A stretch of DNA of 11,426 bases, from the NCBI GenBank assembly GCA_946482385.1, contig CAMLRI010000022.1, forward strand, positions 1 through 11,426. Direction: 5' to 3'. The translations under genes were made by a program, and so were the position numbers. Positions 1 through 7,163 of this stretch are shown here, one piece after another (positions within the stretch are counted from its first letter, which is position 1; every line of letters starts with the position of its first letter). This DNA is from an uncultured Cellvibrio sp. (GTDB lineage Bacteria; Pseudomonadota; Gammaproteobacteria; Pseudomonadales; Cellvibrionaceae). Below the pieces are notes generated by a model, which saw only the letters and a program-made list of their open reading frames with translations, was not told the origin of the DNA and ran no database searches.

Positions 1-1
1 T

Positions 2-538
2 ACCCTGCTGGCCTCACTGGCCGCCGCCATAGCCACAGGCGCCCTTACCAAACGCTTCAATAAGCGCAGCCTTATGGCGGCAGCGTTTATGTTGGGATCG
101 GTATTCAACGGGGCGATTTATTTTGTCGCACCAGAACAAGTGACCCTGATGTTAACGCTGGCCACTATCGGCGAATTTTTTGCCGGCATGATGCCGGTGC
201 TCTTCTTTAGCATGCTGGGCGATACGGTGGATTATTCCGAATGGAAAAACGGCCGCCGCGCCACCGGCCTAATTTATTCTGCGGGCACTTTTATCAATAA
301 AACCGGCCACGGCTTTGCCGGCGCCCTGGTGCTGATAGTGCTGACCCTTTACGGTTACGACGCCAAGGTGCCCGAGGCTATTAGCGGCGCTGTGGATGGC
401 ATGGTGCTGTTAATGACGGGAATACCGGTGCTGATTGGTATTCTGGGCACAGTGTTGGTAGCCTGCTACCCGCTGGATGACCAGCAGATGAAAACCATTG
501 AAAGTGAATTAATTGCGCGGCGCGGCAGCAGCCTGTAA
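2..538 (+). CDS. GPH-family sugar:cation symporter, 3' part only
   Basis: The reading frame is open from base 2, so the gene starts upstream of the window; 178 residues remain, ending in TAA. Members of the glycoside-pentoside-hexuronide (GPH, MelB-like) branch of the major facilitator superfamily carry sugars across the inner membrane with Na+ or H+. The call rests on the signature at residues 73-90 of the fragment (GDTVDYSEWKNGRRATG), which matches the cytoplasmic DxxDYxEWxxGxRxxG loop after the middle helices of this family, followed by GLIYSAGTFINKTG. Hydrophobic stretches at about residues 25-43, 50-71, 104-117 and 132-152 are the last membrane helices. The usual family length is about 450-480 residues, so roughly 60 percent is missing. 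The substrate cannot be told from this part. The gene is followed by a strong hairpin and is probably the last of its unit. Confidence 0.88.
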   Translation, partial: TLLASLAAAIATGALTKRFNKRSLMAAAFMLGSVFNGAIYFVAPEQVTLMLTLATIGEFFAGMMPVLFFSMLGDTVDYSEWKNGRRATGLIYSAGTFINKTGHGFAGALVLIVLTLYGYDAKVPEAISGAVDGMVLLMTGIPVLIGILGTVLVACYPLDDQQMKTIESELIARRGSSL

Positions 539-568
539 AGCTGGCCCCAATACTTACTGCATAAACAA

Positions 569-597
569 CACTATGCCCGGGTTGCCCGGGCATAGTG
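569..597. terminator. Perfect 13-bp hairpin between convergent genes
   Basis: CACTATGCCCGGG (569-581) and its exact reverse complement (585-597) are separated by TTG. The hairpin lies 31 bases after the symporter stop and about 58 bases beyond the stop of the convergent AsmA gene. The + strand side has no clear U run (CTTAGTGG follows). The - strand side reads TTGTTTATGC, which is T-rich. It most likely works as a bidirectional terminator, best supported for transcripts arriving on the - strand. Confidence 0.7.
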
Positions 598-660
598 CTT
601 AGTGGAACTCTCGTTTAGTACAACTTTCGTTTAGCAACTATTCGCTTAGTGAAACTACTC
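598..660. repeat. Four degenerate 15-16 bp tandem repeats
   Basis: Four adjacent units can be lined up: CTTAGTGGAACTCTCG (598-613), TTTAGTACAACTTTCG (614-629), TTTAGCAACTATTCG (630-644) and CTTAGTGAAACTACTC (645-660). The common core is YTTAGtn-AACT-nTCG. The last unit overlaps the stop codon of the AsmA-family gene (CTA at 655-657 on the + strand). The array starts directly at the foot of the hairpin terminator. The function is unknown; it may be a decayed minisatellite or a repeated protein-binding site. Confidence 0.7.
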
Positions 661-2775
661 AGCTGCGGCACTGCTTGCAGCTGACGATGAAGACTCACTG
701 GTTTTCTTTTTCTTCAACAAATTACCCAGCAGCTCTTTACCCGCCTCCCCGCCAATTTTTTCGCCGGCCTTGTCGATCAGCTCCTGCTTTTTCTCCTTGG
801 CTTTTTGCTCAGCCGCATCGATTTTAGCGCCGTGTTTTTCACGCAGTTTGTACTCGGCAAAATCCTTGGTTAAGTCGCCCAGGGCGCTTTTATCGAAACC
901 GCAATCCTTCAGGGGATCTATAGCGCCAAAGGAGCCTTTGCAGCGCAGCAGCGACAGGCCGCGATCCACCCAGTAATTGGTGGTGGTGAGGCTGCAACCC
1001 TTGAGGCTGGCAGCAGCGCTGGCCTCGGCCAGTTTGATCGGCAATTTAAATTCGTATTTGTCGCTGGCCAGGTTGATTTTGCCGGTGCTGGTGAGCAGCA
1101 GCTGCGATACGCCCGCGTTAAAACTTTGCAGGTTGATCACCTGGTCGCGCCACACAATATTGCCGTTGAGTTGGCGCATTTCGGTAAAGCTATCCCAATT
1201 CACGGTTTCGCTATTTTGGGTGAGCAGGTTCACCAGCTCACAAAATTTTTGTTCGATATTCAAGGGCGACAAACGCACCTGGGCGCCGGAAAAATTCGCA
1301 GTGGAATCCATGCCCGCCAGCAACTGGTTAACGCTGGCCCCCTGGCTGGTGCCCTGGGTGTTGGCCTGGATGGCGCCGCTCAGGCCGAGCTGTTCGCTCA
1401 TTTCCAAATCCTGCATCAGGGGCGCCAGTTCAAAACCCTGTACACCGCCGTCAAACTTAAGTGCAGCCTGATCGCCGCGGGCATCGGTGCGGCTGTTAAA
1501 TTGAATATCGCCCTGATAGGCCTTGGCGTTGAGTTGCTGCTGGATCAAGCCATTGTTTGCCTTCACCTTTAATTCGATATTTTGCAGCGCCATTTTTTTC
1601 AGGCGCATGCTATCCAACGCCAGATTGGCATCCAGGTTAAGGCCGCGCAGCGCCTCCAAAGGCAAGGGGGTATCCTCGCCCGCTACCACTGGCTGTTCGG
1701 CAGCTGGCTCAGCGCTGGGCGGCGGCAAATAATCGTCGACATTAATGCTGTCGCCTTTGAGCTTGAGTTTGATGGCCGCCTTGGCTAAATCCGTCACAGC
1801 CAGGTCGCCGTTAAAGCGGGTTTTATCCAGGGCCAACTGCATATCCTTGAGCGCCAGCTGTTGGTTGTCGCCCGCCAGGGCGCTGCGAAACTCAACACTT
1901 TTTAACGCATCGCTATTGGCGGTATCCAGCTCTGTACCCAGCGCTGCCAGCAATTGGCGCAGGTTGAGCGGCTGTAGGTGGATTTGCCCCTGGTAGCTGG
2001 GTTTGCCCTGTAAATCTTTCACGGCCAGATCGTAGCCCAGGGCTATATCTGCCGCGCCTTTTTGGTTGAGGGTCAGCGCCAGTTTGCCGTCGCTGAGTTG
2101 CAGGTTATTAAAATCCTTATCCAGGCTGATGCGCTGGTTGAGGGCGCCTTTGAGTTGCAACGGGGCGGCATTGGCCTGGGCCAATTCCAGCAGCCAACTG
2201 AGTTGGGTATCGAAAGGCTGGCCCTGGGTATTAACCCCGGTGAGGCTGATGTTCACATCGCGCAGGCTGATCTGCTGGCCAGTTTGTTCATCGCGGTAAT
2301 CCAGGGCGCTGTTGCTGAGGCTGATGTGGTTCACCTGCAAATCCAACTCCGCCTTTGCCTTCACCTCTGCCGGTGCCGCTTGCTCTGCCGGCTTGCCGCT
2401 AAACGCCTGCCAATTGCCCCGGCCATTTTTATCCACGGCTAAATGGATATTGGCGCCCTCGACACGCACATGGTCCACCTGGAATTGGCCGCTCAACAGC
2501 GGCATTAAGGCCAGCATCAAACTGGCGCTATCCAGCTCGGCAATGGGTTTATCCGGCTGCGCCTGGGAGGCGACTTTAATATCGTTCAGGCTGACCCCCA
2601 GGCTCGGCCAAAAAGCCCAGCCCAGGTCGCCCATCTGCAGGGCAACCCCCTGTTCCAGGGCGGCTTTTTCGATATGGGGTTTGAATTGGTTGGGGCTCAC
2701 CAGGGTGATTAAGGCCACCACCGCCAGCGCTATTAGCGCCACCAAGCCCAGGATAATTTTGATGAGCAGTTTCAT
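655..2775 (-). CDS. AsmA family protein, membrane-anchored
   Basis: This encodes 706 residues, somewhat longer than E. coli AsmA (about 617). Residues 4-26 form one hydrophobic segment after MKLLIK, typical of an uncleaved signal anchor that leaves the bulk in the periplasm. The segment from SPNQFKPHIEKAALEQG (27-43) to GDLGWAFWPSLGVSLNDIKV (49-68) is the classic AsmA N-terminal block, and SINVDDYLPP (343-352) is the usual mid-protein landmark. A second conserved region follows at 463-520. AsmA-like proteins have a bridge-like, repeat-beta fold and are linked to phospholipid transport to the outer membrane and to outer membrane assembly; the exact role here is an inference. An acidic/proline linker (353-372) separates the halves. 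The C-terminus (645-706) is a Lys/Ala-rich helix ending in four lysines and a Ser/Ala tail. Cysteines at 594, 612 and 625 may form disulfides. The start is supported by AAGGAG (minus strand of 2781-2786), 5 bases before ATG. Confidence 0.9.
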   Translation of the reverse strand: MKLLIKIILGLVALIALAVVALITLVSPNQFKPHIEKAALEQGVALQMGDLGWAFWPSLGVSLNDIKVASQAQPDKPIAELDSASLMLALMPLLSGQFQVDHVRVEGANIHLAVDKNGRGNWQAFSGKPAEQAAPAEVKAKAELDLQVNHISLSNSALDYRDEQTGQQISLRDVNISLTGVNTQGQPFDTQLSWLLELAQANAAPLQLKGALNQRISLDKDFNNLQLSDGKLALTLNQKGAADIALGYDLAVKDLQGKPSYQGQIHLQPLNLRQLLAALGTELDTANSDALKSVEFRSALAGDNQQLALKDMQLALDKTRFNGDLAVTDLAKAAIKLKLKGDSINVDDYLPPPSAEPAAEQPVVAGEDTPLPLEALRGLNLDANLALDSMRLKKMALQNIELKVKANNGLIQQQLNAKAYQGDIQFNSRTDARGDQAALKFDGGVQGFELAPLMQDLEMSEQLGLSGAIQANTQGTSQGASVNQLLAGMDSTANFSGAQVRLSPLNIEQKFCELVNLLTQNSETVNWDSFTEMRQLNGNIVWRDQVINLQSFNAGVSQLLLTSTGKINLASDKYEFKLPIKLAEASAAASLKGCSLTTTNYWVDRGLSLLRCKGSFGAIDPLKDCGFDKSALGDLTKDFAEYKLREKHGAKIDAAEQKAKEKKQELIDKAGEKIGGEAGKELLGNLLKKKKTSESSSSAASSAAAE

Positions 2776-2800
2776 ACAGACTCCTTACTGAAACCTAAAG

Positions 2801-2831
2801 GGAAAAATGTTTGCGCGGCCAGTCGCCGCGC
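2801..2831 (-). terminator. Probable intrinsic terminator upstream of the AsmA gene
   Basis: On the - strand GCGCGGC and GCCGCGC (2813-2819 and 2825-2831) pair across a 5-base loop, followed after AAACA by a run of five T. It lies 30 bases beyond the stop of the repeat-rich protein gene and 37 bases before the AsmA start. If active, it would reduce read-through between these two same-strand genes. The gap between stem and T run makes it weaker than a textbook terminator. Confidence 0.5.
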
Positions 2832-2860
2832 CTGATGGCTTGGCCGTTATCGACCAGGCT

Positions 2861-3655
2861 TTAACCCTTATCGACCAATTTAAGGGCGCTGGTGTCCGGG
2901 TTGACTGGCTGCACCCGGGGTTTGAGCTGCCCCAGGTCGCTGCCGGCTGGCGCCAGGTCGAAATCGCTGTTGGCCAGGGCCACAGGCACCACCAGCGGCC
3001 GCTCGTCGTCGCTGAGCAGATCTGTGCCGGCGGGGGCTATATCCCAATCTTCCAGTTCGATTTCCACCAGGGGCAGTTGCAGCTTTTCCTCGGCGCGCAC
3101 CAGGTCGGCGCCGACCTCGGCCAGATCCAGCGCCGGTGCCACCACGGCGGCAACGGGGGCGGGGGCAACTTCGCTGCTATCGAGCAGATTGCCCGCCAGG
3201 GGGCGCAAGCTGAGGTGCCCGGTATCCACCCGCACAGGTGCTACCTGGGGGCGCTGCGCTGGCTCGAGCAAATCGGCACCTGTGGGCGCCAGGGACCAGT
3301 CGGCTTTGGCCGCCGCTGGCAGCCGGGTTGCAGCCACAGGTGCCGCCGCCGGTGCCACTGGGGCAACCGGGGGCGGTGGGGTTTGGGGGCGCACTGGCGC
3401 AGCCGGAGCCCCGCTGAACTTGCCTGCCGGTACAACTTCCACCTGGGCGCCGGCTTTGAGCAGCACCTCGCGGTATTTGTGGGCAGTGGCCTCGTCCAGG
3501 TTGCGCTTGAGCGGCACAGGGCGGCCAGTAAACAAGCTGTCGACCTTGGCGGCATCGACCTTGAACAGCTGTTGTAGCTTGAGTTTGACCTCGGCCAACT
3601 GGTGGCCGATGACTATGTCGCCGCGAAACACTATGTCGAATTCGTTATTGCTCAT
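2861..3655 (-). CDS. Hypothetical protein with small N-terminal domain and Pro/Ala-rich 28-residue repeats
   Basis: This encodes 264 residues with no signal peptide or membrane segment. Residues 5-76 form a compact domain (FDIVFRGDIVIGHQLAEV, LFKVDAAKVDSLFTGRPVPLK, AGAQVEVVP). Its order of strands and helices resembles a small domain found at the front of other uncharacterised proteobacterial proteins, and more loosely the C-terminal domain of ribosomal L7/L12; this is my impression, not a search. Residues 80-118 are a Pro/Ala linker. Five copies of a short motif follow: DWSLAPTGADLL (119), HLSLRPLAGNLL (147), LDLAEVGADLV (176), DWDIAPAGTDLL (203) and DFDLAPAGSDL (231), spaced 27-29 residues. 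The repeats are acidic and separated by Pro/Val-rich spacers, so they could be linear binding motifs. The ATG at 3655 is chosen because the domain begins there; a GTG 14 codons upstream adds only unrelated residues. AAAGG lies 9 bases before the ATG. The function is unknown. Confidence 0.8.
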   Translation of the reverse strand: MSNNEFDIVFRGDIVIGHQLAEVKLKLQQLFKVDAAKVDSLFTGRPVPLKRNLDEATAHKYREVLLKAGAQVEVVPAGKFSGAPAAPVRPQTPPPPVAPVAPAAAPVAATRLPAAAKADWSLAPTGADLLEPAQRPQVAPVRVDTGHLSLRPLAGNLLDSSEVAPAPVAAVVAPALDLAEVGADLVRAEEKLQLPLVEIELEDWDIAPAGTDLLSDDERPLVVPVALANSDFDLAPAGSDLGQLKPRVQPVNPDTSALKLVDKG

Positions 3656-3881
3656 GAGGGGAAACCTTTGGCATTGCCAGCGGGCAGTAGCTGGCACTTA
3701 TCGCTGAATGTGCTTGCAGGATAATAGCACCGATTATTTTCTGCCCTGGCACCTGGCCTGGCTGCTGTGAATCCTGGCAATAAATCACTGCTGTTTTTGT
3801 AACCATTTGTTCTTGTGGCGCCTTGGCGCGCCGAGGCCGGGGCAACCATACTCAGAGTCAGCACCACCCCTGGAGACCGCC

Positions 3882-4109
3882 ATGCTGCCCCTTAACCCCC
3901 ACAAGGCCGAAGCCCTGATTGACCGCGACAAGGTAGAGCGGGATATAGCTTTTTTAACCGACCGCTTGGCGGCCATGAAGTTGCAGCCCAAACCCAACCA
4001 GCCGCTGATTGCCCACTACGAAGCCATGCTCAAAAGCCGCACCTCTGTGCTCAACTGGCTGGATGACGGCAGCGACGACCTGGATTTGCCCCGCCACCAG
4101 CAGGGGTAA
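3882..4109 (+). CDS. Small hypothetical protein, 75 aa
   Basis: The product begins MLPLNPHKAEALIDRD and is soluble, charged and mostly helical, without cysteines, a signal peptide or a membrane segment. Two helical stretches can be seen (about 6-30 and 40-60), suggesting a helical hairpin, followed by an acidic, disordered tail. The ATG has GGAG 7 bases upstream, which supports translation. The frame extends upstream to a TTG at 3807 but without a ribosome site, so the shorter form is preferred. The gene is divergent from the repeat-rich protein gene; their 226-bp spacer should hold both promoters, but I find no convincing boxes there. Its end lies 7 bases before the large palindromic element. 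I do not recognise a family, and the function is unknown. It could be a conserved small protein of the group, but only comparison can show that. Confidence 0.65.
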   Translation: MLPLNPHKAEALIDRDKVERDIAFLTDRLAAMKLQPKPNQPLIAHYEAMLKSRTSVLNWLDDGSDDLDLPRHQQG

Positions 4110-4116
4110 ATCGTAA

Positions 4117-4232
4117 GGTTTCAGGCGGGGAGCCACACCTATCGAGACCGAGCGAGGCATGGATGCCGACCTCGAGCCTACAGGGATGTATTTACGGCGT
4201 GTCTCGAGAGGTGTGGCTCCCCGCCTGAAACC
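4117..4232. repeat. 116-bp palindromic element with 32-bp arms, between convergent genes
   Basis: The arms 4117-4148 and 4201-4232 are inverted repeats with a single mismatch (A4141 against G4208); the outer 24 bases match perfectly. The 52-base centre (4149-4200) has its own hairpin: GGCA and TGCC (4156-4159, 4164-4167) flanked by CGA and TCG. It also holds two GGATG blocks, one in GCATGGATGCC and one in ACAGGGATGTATTTACGGCG (4180-4199). The element fills nearly all of the space between the 75-aa gene and the convergent cysE stop (4250). The transcript of either strand would fold into a long cruciform-like hairpin, so it probably also terminates transcription from both sides. The size and architecture suggest a dispersed palindromic repeat (REP/MITE-like) or structured RNA element, not a coding region. 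The centre resembles intergenic repeats I recall from other gammaproteobacteria, but I could not check this. Confidence 0.8.
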
Positions 4233-4249
4233 CGACCCCCGACCCTATG

Positions 4250-5068
4250 TTAAATACTGGGGTCATCCGTCAGCTGGTGGTCCATATCCCGCGCGGGGGC
4301 ATCCCCTTTGGGCCTGCCAATGGGCCTGGCCGGCACCCCGGCTACTGTGGTGTGGGGCGCCACCGGCTCCAGCACCACACTGCCAGCACCTATCTTGGCA
4401 CCCTCGCCTATTTCGATATTGCCCAGGATTTTCGCCCCCACGCCAATTAGCACACCCTGGCGGATTTTGGGGTGGCGGTCGGTTTTGGCACAGCCACTGC
4501 CGCCCAGGGTAACGCTGTGGAGCATGGAGACGTTATCGTCAATCACCGTGGTTTCGCCAATCACTACCCCGGTGGCGTGGTCGATCATAATGCCGCTGCC
4601 AATGCGCGCCCCCGGGTGTATATCCACATCAAAAATCTGCGAGATCTGGTTTTGGAAATAGAGCGCCAGGGAACTGCGCCCCTGCTGCCACAGCCAATGG
4701 GCAATACGCCAGGATTGCAGGGCGTGGTAGCCCTTAAAGAACAAAAACGGCAGGCAGTAGCGGTTACAGGCGGGATCGCGCTCGCGGTGGGCGCGGATAT
4801 CGGCGCGCATGGCCAGCTCTATGGCCGGGTCGGCGGCCATGGCCTGCTCGAACACCTCGCGCAACAACATGGCCGGCAGCGCCTGGCTATCCAACTGGTT
4901 GGCCAGGTGGAAGCTGATGGCGGCGGCAAAGCTGCTGTGGTTGAGGATGGTGGTGTGATAGAAACTGGCCAGCACTGGCTCTTCGGCACTGGCCAGGCTG
5001 GCTTCAGCGCGGATTTCCGCCCAAACATCAATTGCGGTCTGCGGGCTCGGAGAGAGAGAGGGAATCAT
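4250..5068 (-). CDS. cysE: Serine O-acetyltransferase
   Basis: CysE transfers acetyl from acetyl-CoA to L-serine, giving O-acetylserine, the first step of cysteine synthesis in the cytoplasm. The 272 residues match the E. coli enzyme (273) along the whole length. The N-terminal helical domain (about 12-145) is followed by the left-handed beta-helix hexapeptide domain (about 146-255). Catalytic Asp149 and His164 lie in DVDIHPGARIG and MIDHATGVVIGET. DRHPKIR (197-203) provides the other conserved His and Arg. The C-terminus ends in isoleucine (LTDDPSI), the residue that inserts into the active site of CysK to form the cysteine synthase complex, so that partnership is likely kept. Only 5 bases separate the stop of the upstream permease from this ATG, and the ribosome site is weak (GAG, 8 bases away), which suggests translational coupling. 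Last gene of the M15-MFS-cysE operon; the palindromic element follows. Confidence 0.95.
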   Translation of the reverse strand: MIPSLSPSPQTAIDVWAEIRAEASLASAEEPVLASFYHTTILNHSSFAAAISFHLANQLDSQALPAMLLREVFEQAMAADPAIELAMRADIRAHRERDPACNRYCLPFLFFKGYHALQSWRIAHWLWQQGRSSLALYFQNQISQIFDVDIHPGARIGSGIMIDHATGVVIGETTVIDDNVSMLHSVTLGGSGCAKTDRHPKIRQGVLIGVGAKILGNIEIGEGAKIGAGSVVLEPVAPHTTVAGVPARPIGRPKGDAPARDMDHQLTDDPSI

Positions 5069-5073
5069 AGAAC

Positions 5074-6465
5074 TTACTCGCGGTTCACAGGCTGGGACAA
5101 AGCGGGATAGGGGCAGGCGCGCAACACCCAGTAGCCCAGCAGCAAAAAGACAATCAGCGCCGCCATGCCCAGGCGCGCCGAATCGGTATAGAGCGTCAGT
5201 GTAGCGACACTCAGGGGCGCCAGGAACGCCGTGGCACGCCCCGCCAGGGCATAAACACCAAAGTAACGCCCCGCCTCGGCGGCGCCCAGGCTGCGCGCCA
5301 GATAGGCGCGCGAGCTGGCCTGCACCGGGCCAAAAGCCAAGCCGATCAACAAGCCAAACAGGATATACACCTGCTCTGCCGCCGTGGCAAAGGGGCCGCC
5401 CGCATCGGCGGTCGACAAGGGCACCAGGCCAAACAGGGTAAAGCCCGGCCCGGTTGAAATAATGCCCAGGGTCGCCACCAGCAAACAGCCCAGGCTTAAC
5501 TGCACCACCCGCTTGGAACCCAGGCGGCTATCCAGGCGGCTGGCGTAAACACAACCACCAATGGCAGTGACCAACAACAAAATACCGTAAAGCCCCATCT
5601 CCAGGGTTTGCCAGCCAAACATGCCGGCGGCGAAGGTGCCACCCAGGGCGAGCAGGCCGTTGACGCCATCCTGATAGATCATCCGCGCCAGTAAAAAGCG
5701 CAACAGCGGCCGCCGCTGGCGCAACTCACCCAGGGTTTGCGCCAGCTCGGCCAAGCCCTTCGCCAATGCCTGCGCCAGGGGGCGCCCGGCACGGCTATCC
5801 GGCGTCCAGATAAACAGCGGCAGGATGAACAGCAAATACCAGAGCCCGGCAAAGGGGCCAGTGATGCGCGCATCCTCCCCCTGTGCCGGATCCAGGCCAA
5901 ACAGCGGGCTTATGCCGAGCAGGGTTTTACCAGTTTGGGGGTTGGCCGCCAGCAACAGCAGCACGCAGAACAACACCACCAGCCCGCCCAGGTAACCCAG
6001 GCCCCAGGCCTGGTTGGAAACCCGGCCTATGTCCGCCTGGCTGAGCAGGCGCGGCATCATGGAATCGTTGACCACTATGGAAAACTCTGCCGCCACAGTG
6101 GCGACAATAATCGCCAGCATCGGCAGCCAGAGCTCACTGCCCGGCGCCGCCCACCAGAGCGATGCCAGGGCGCCGACCTTGATTAGCGCCAGGCCGGCCA
6201 GCCAGGGCTTGCGCGCGCCGCTGGCATCGGTAATAGCACCCAGCAGCGGTGCGAACAGCGCAATCACCACGCCCGCGAGGGTGATGGTATAGCCCCAGGC
6301 CGCCTGCCCCTGTACCGGATCCAGCGCCAGGCGCGAGACAAAATAGGGGCCAAAAATAAAGGTGATAATCACGGTAAAAAAAGGCTGGGCAGCCCAGTCA
6401 AATAGCATCCAACTGCGGATAGCAATGGGCTTGACGGGCACCCCGGGGGAATCTGTCACGGTCAT
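5074..6465 (-). CDS. UMF1/Atg22-like MFS permease
   Basis: This encodes 463 residues with about 12 hydrophobic helices, an integral inner-membrane protein of the major facilitator superfamily. The subgroup is indicated by SWMLFDWAAQPFFTVIITF (18-36), where family members have a SWxxYDWAnsaF motif, by GARKPW (83-88) after helix 2, and by NDSMMPRL and IGRVSNQAWGLGYLGG (133-161), the hallmark of the UMF1/Atg22 group. Bacterial members have no well-established substrate; yeast Atg22 exports amino acids from the vacuole. With cysE directly downstream, export or import of an amino acid or of a cysteine-pathway compound is a reasonable guess but only that. The ATG has AAGGA only 2 bases upstream, unusually close. 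A GTG at codon 3 (6459) would give 8 bases, so the true start may be there. It lies 23 bases after the M15 peptidase gene. Confidence 0.85.
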   Translation of the reverse strand: MTVTDSPGVPVKPIAIRSWMLFDWAAQPFFTVIITFIFGPYFVSRLALDPVQGQAAWGYTITLAGVVIALFAPLLGAITDASGARKPWLAGLALIKVGALASLWWAAPGSELWLPMLAIIVATVAAEFSIVVNDSMMPRLLSQADIGRVSNQAWGLGYLGGLVVLFCVLLLLAANPQTGKTLLGISPLFGLDPAQGEDARITGPFAGLWYLLFILPLFIWTPDSRAGRPLAQALAKGLAELAQTLGELRQRRPLLRFLLARMIYQDGVNGLLALGGTFAAGMFGWQTLEMGLYGILLLVTAIGGCVYASRLDSRLGSKRVVQLSLGCLLVATLGIISTGPGFTLFGLVPLSTADAGGPFATAAEQVYILFGLLIGLAFGPVQASSRAYLARSLGAAEAGRYFGVYALAGRATAFLAPLSVATLTLYTDSARLGMAALIVFLLLGYWVLRACPYPALSQPVNRE

Positions 6466-6488
6466 AATCCTTGAAGAAGTTGCAGGAC

Positions 6489-7163
6489 TTAATCAACGCG
6501 CACAAAGCGCGCATATATCTCACCCAAATGGGCGAGTAGGGTGGTTTTTAACTGGATATCCGTCTGCTCCAGTTGATGGCGCAACAGGGCTTCGCTCATC
6601 TGCTGCGCATAGGCTTTGGCCAGGGGGGCATAACTTAAATGCCAGGGCTCGGGCGCTATGCCGCCGGTATCCTGCTGGTAGGGGCGATAAAACACCGCCT
6701 CCGGCCGCTGCAATTCACTATCCAGCCAGCGATGGAAAGGGGCAAACACACCATCGCCCCGGGTTTCCGCTTGGGTGAGTTGCAATTGGTAACCGGCGGG
6801 CATGGCAGCGGCGTCGTAGACATCCAGATCCGTACCCCAATGGTGGCGAGAGGCGCCGGGCAGCGCCGACCAGCGCAGTATGGCAAAAGCCAGATCGCGC
6901 TCGCCCAGGCGCGCAATATCCAGCACTAAACCGCGATCATCCAACACCGGGCGCAAGCCCATAGCCTTGTTGTTCCAGATAAGCAGTTGCCGCGCAAAGC
7001 TGCGGTAGCCACTCGCCACGCGCATATCAAAACCCGCTGCAGCGGCGCGCGCACGCAACTCATGCAGCGCTGCTAAAACCTCCGCCTGCAAATCGCATTG
7101 CAAGGTGTCGTCATGCACCAACAAGTGAGGGTCACAACCCAGCAATAAAGCGCTATCCACCAA
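6489..7163 (-). CDS. M15-family D-alanyl-D-alanine carboxypeptidase/peptidase (VanY-like)
   Basis: VanY-type M15B zinc peptidases remove the terminal D-Ala from peptidoglycan precursors or stem peptides. The 224 residues contain the family motifs in order: SGYRS (51-55), SRHHWGTDLD (105-114; SxHxxGxxxD, zinc ligands His107 and Asp114) and EPWHLSY (172-178; catalytic Glu172, zinc ligand His175). All catalytic residues are kept. No signal peptide, lipobox or membrane anchor is visible, and an in-frame stop at 7188-7190 leaves little room for a longer start, so the enzyme looks cytoplasmic. The start is not ATG: TTG at 7163 (GGGAG 9 bases upstream) or the next codon, GTG at 7160. The first in-frame ATG is at codon 47, far too late. 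It is the first gene of the operon with the MFS permease and cysE. DD-carboxypeptidase or dipeptidase activity cannot be told apart here. Confidence 0.85.
   Translation of the reverse strand: MVDSALLLGCDPHLLVHDDTLQCDLQAEVLAALHELRARAAAAGFDMRVASGYRSFARQLLIWNNKAMGLRPVLDDRGLVLDIARLGERDLAFAILRWSALPGASRHHWGTDLDVYDAAAMPAGYQLQLTQAETRGDGVFAPFHRWLDSELQRPEAVFYRPYQQDTGGIAPEPWHLSYAPLAKAYAQQMSEALLRHQLEQTDIQLKTTLLAHLGEIYARFVRVD

Noticed and set aside
977..1572. Long + strand frames opposite the AsmA-family gene
   Set aside because: They are antisense to a convincing gene on the other strand, arise from its GC-rich codon use and show no domain or ribosome site.
2807..3707. Gly/Ala/Arg-rich + strand frames of over 250 codons opposite the repeat-rich protein
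   Set aside because: These mirror the Pro/Ala-rich repeats of the - strand gene. The - strand product has a folded N-terminal domain and a sensible start; the antisense products are low-complexity throughout.
3714..3737. TTGCAG and GATTAT as a promoter for the 75-aa gene
   Set aside because: The spacer is only 12 bases, too short for sigma-70, and the boxes lie about 145 bases from the start codon.
4159..4512. Open frame of 117 codons starting inside the palindromic element
   Set aside because: Its first part reads through the inverted repeat and the rest lies antisense to cysE. It has no ribosome site and no protein-like pattern.
4472..5110. 212-codon + strand frame opposite cysE
   Set aside because: CysE is certain on the other strand with all catalytic residues. 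The antisense product has no recognisable feature.
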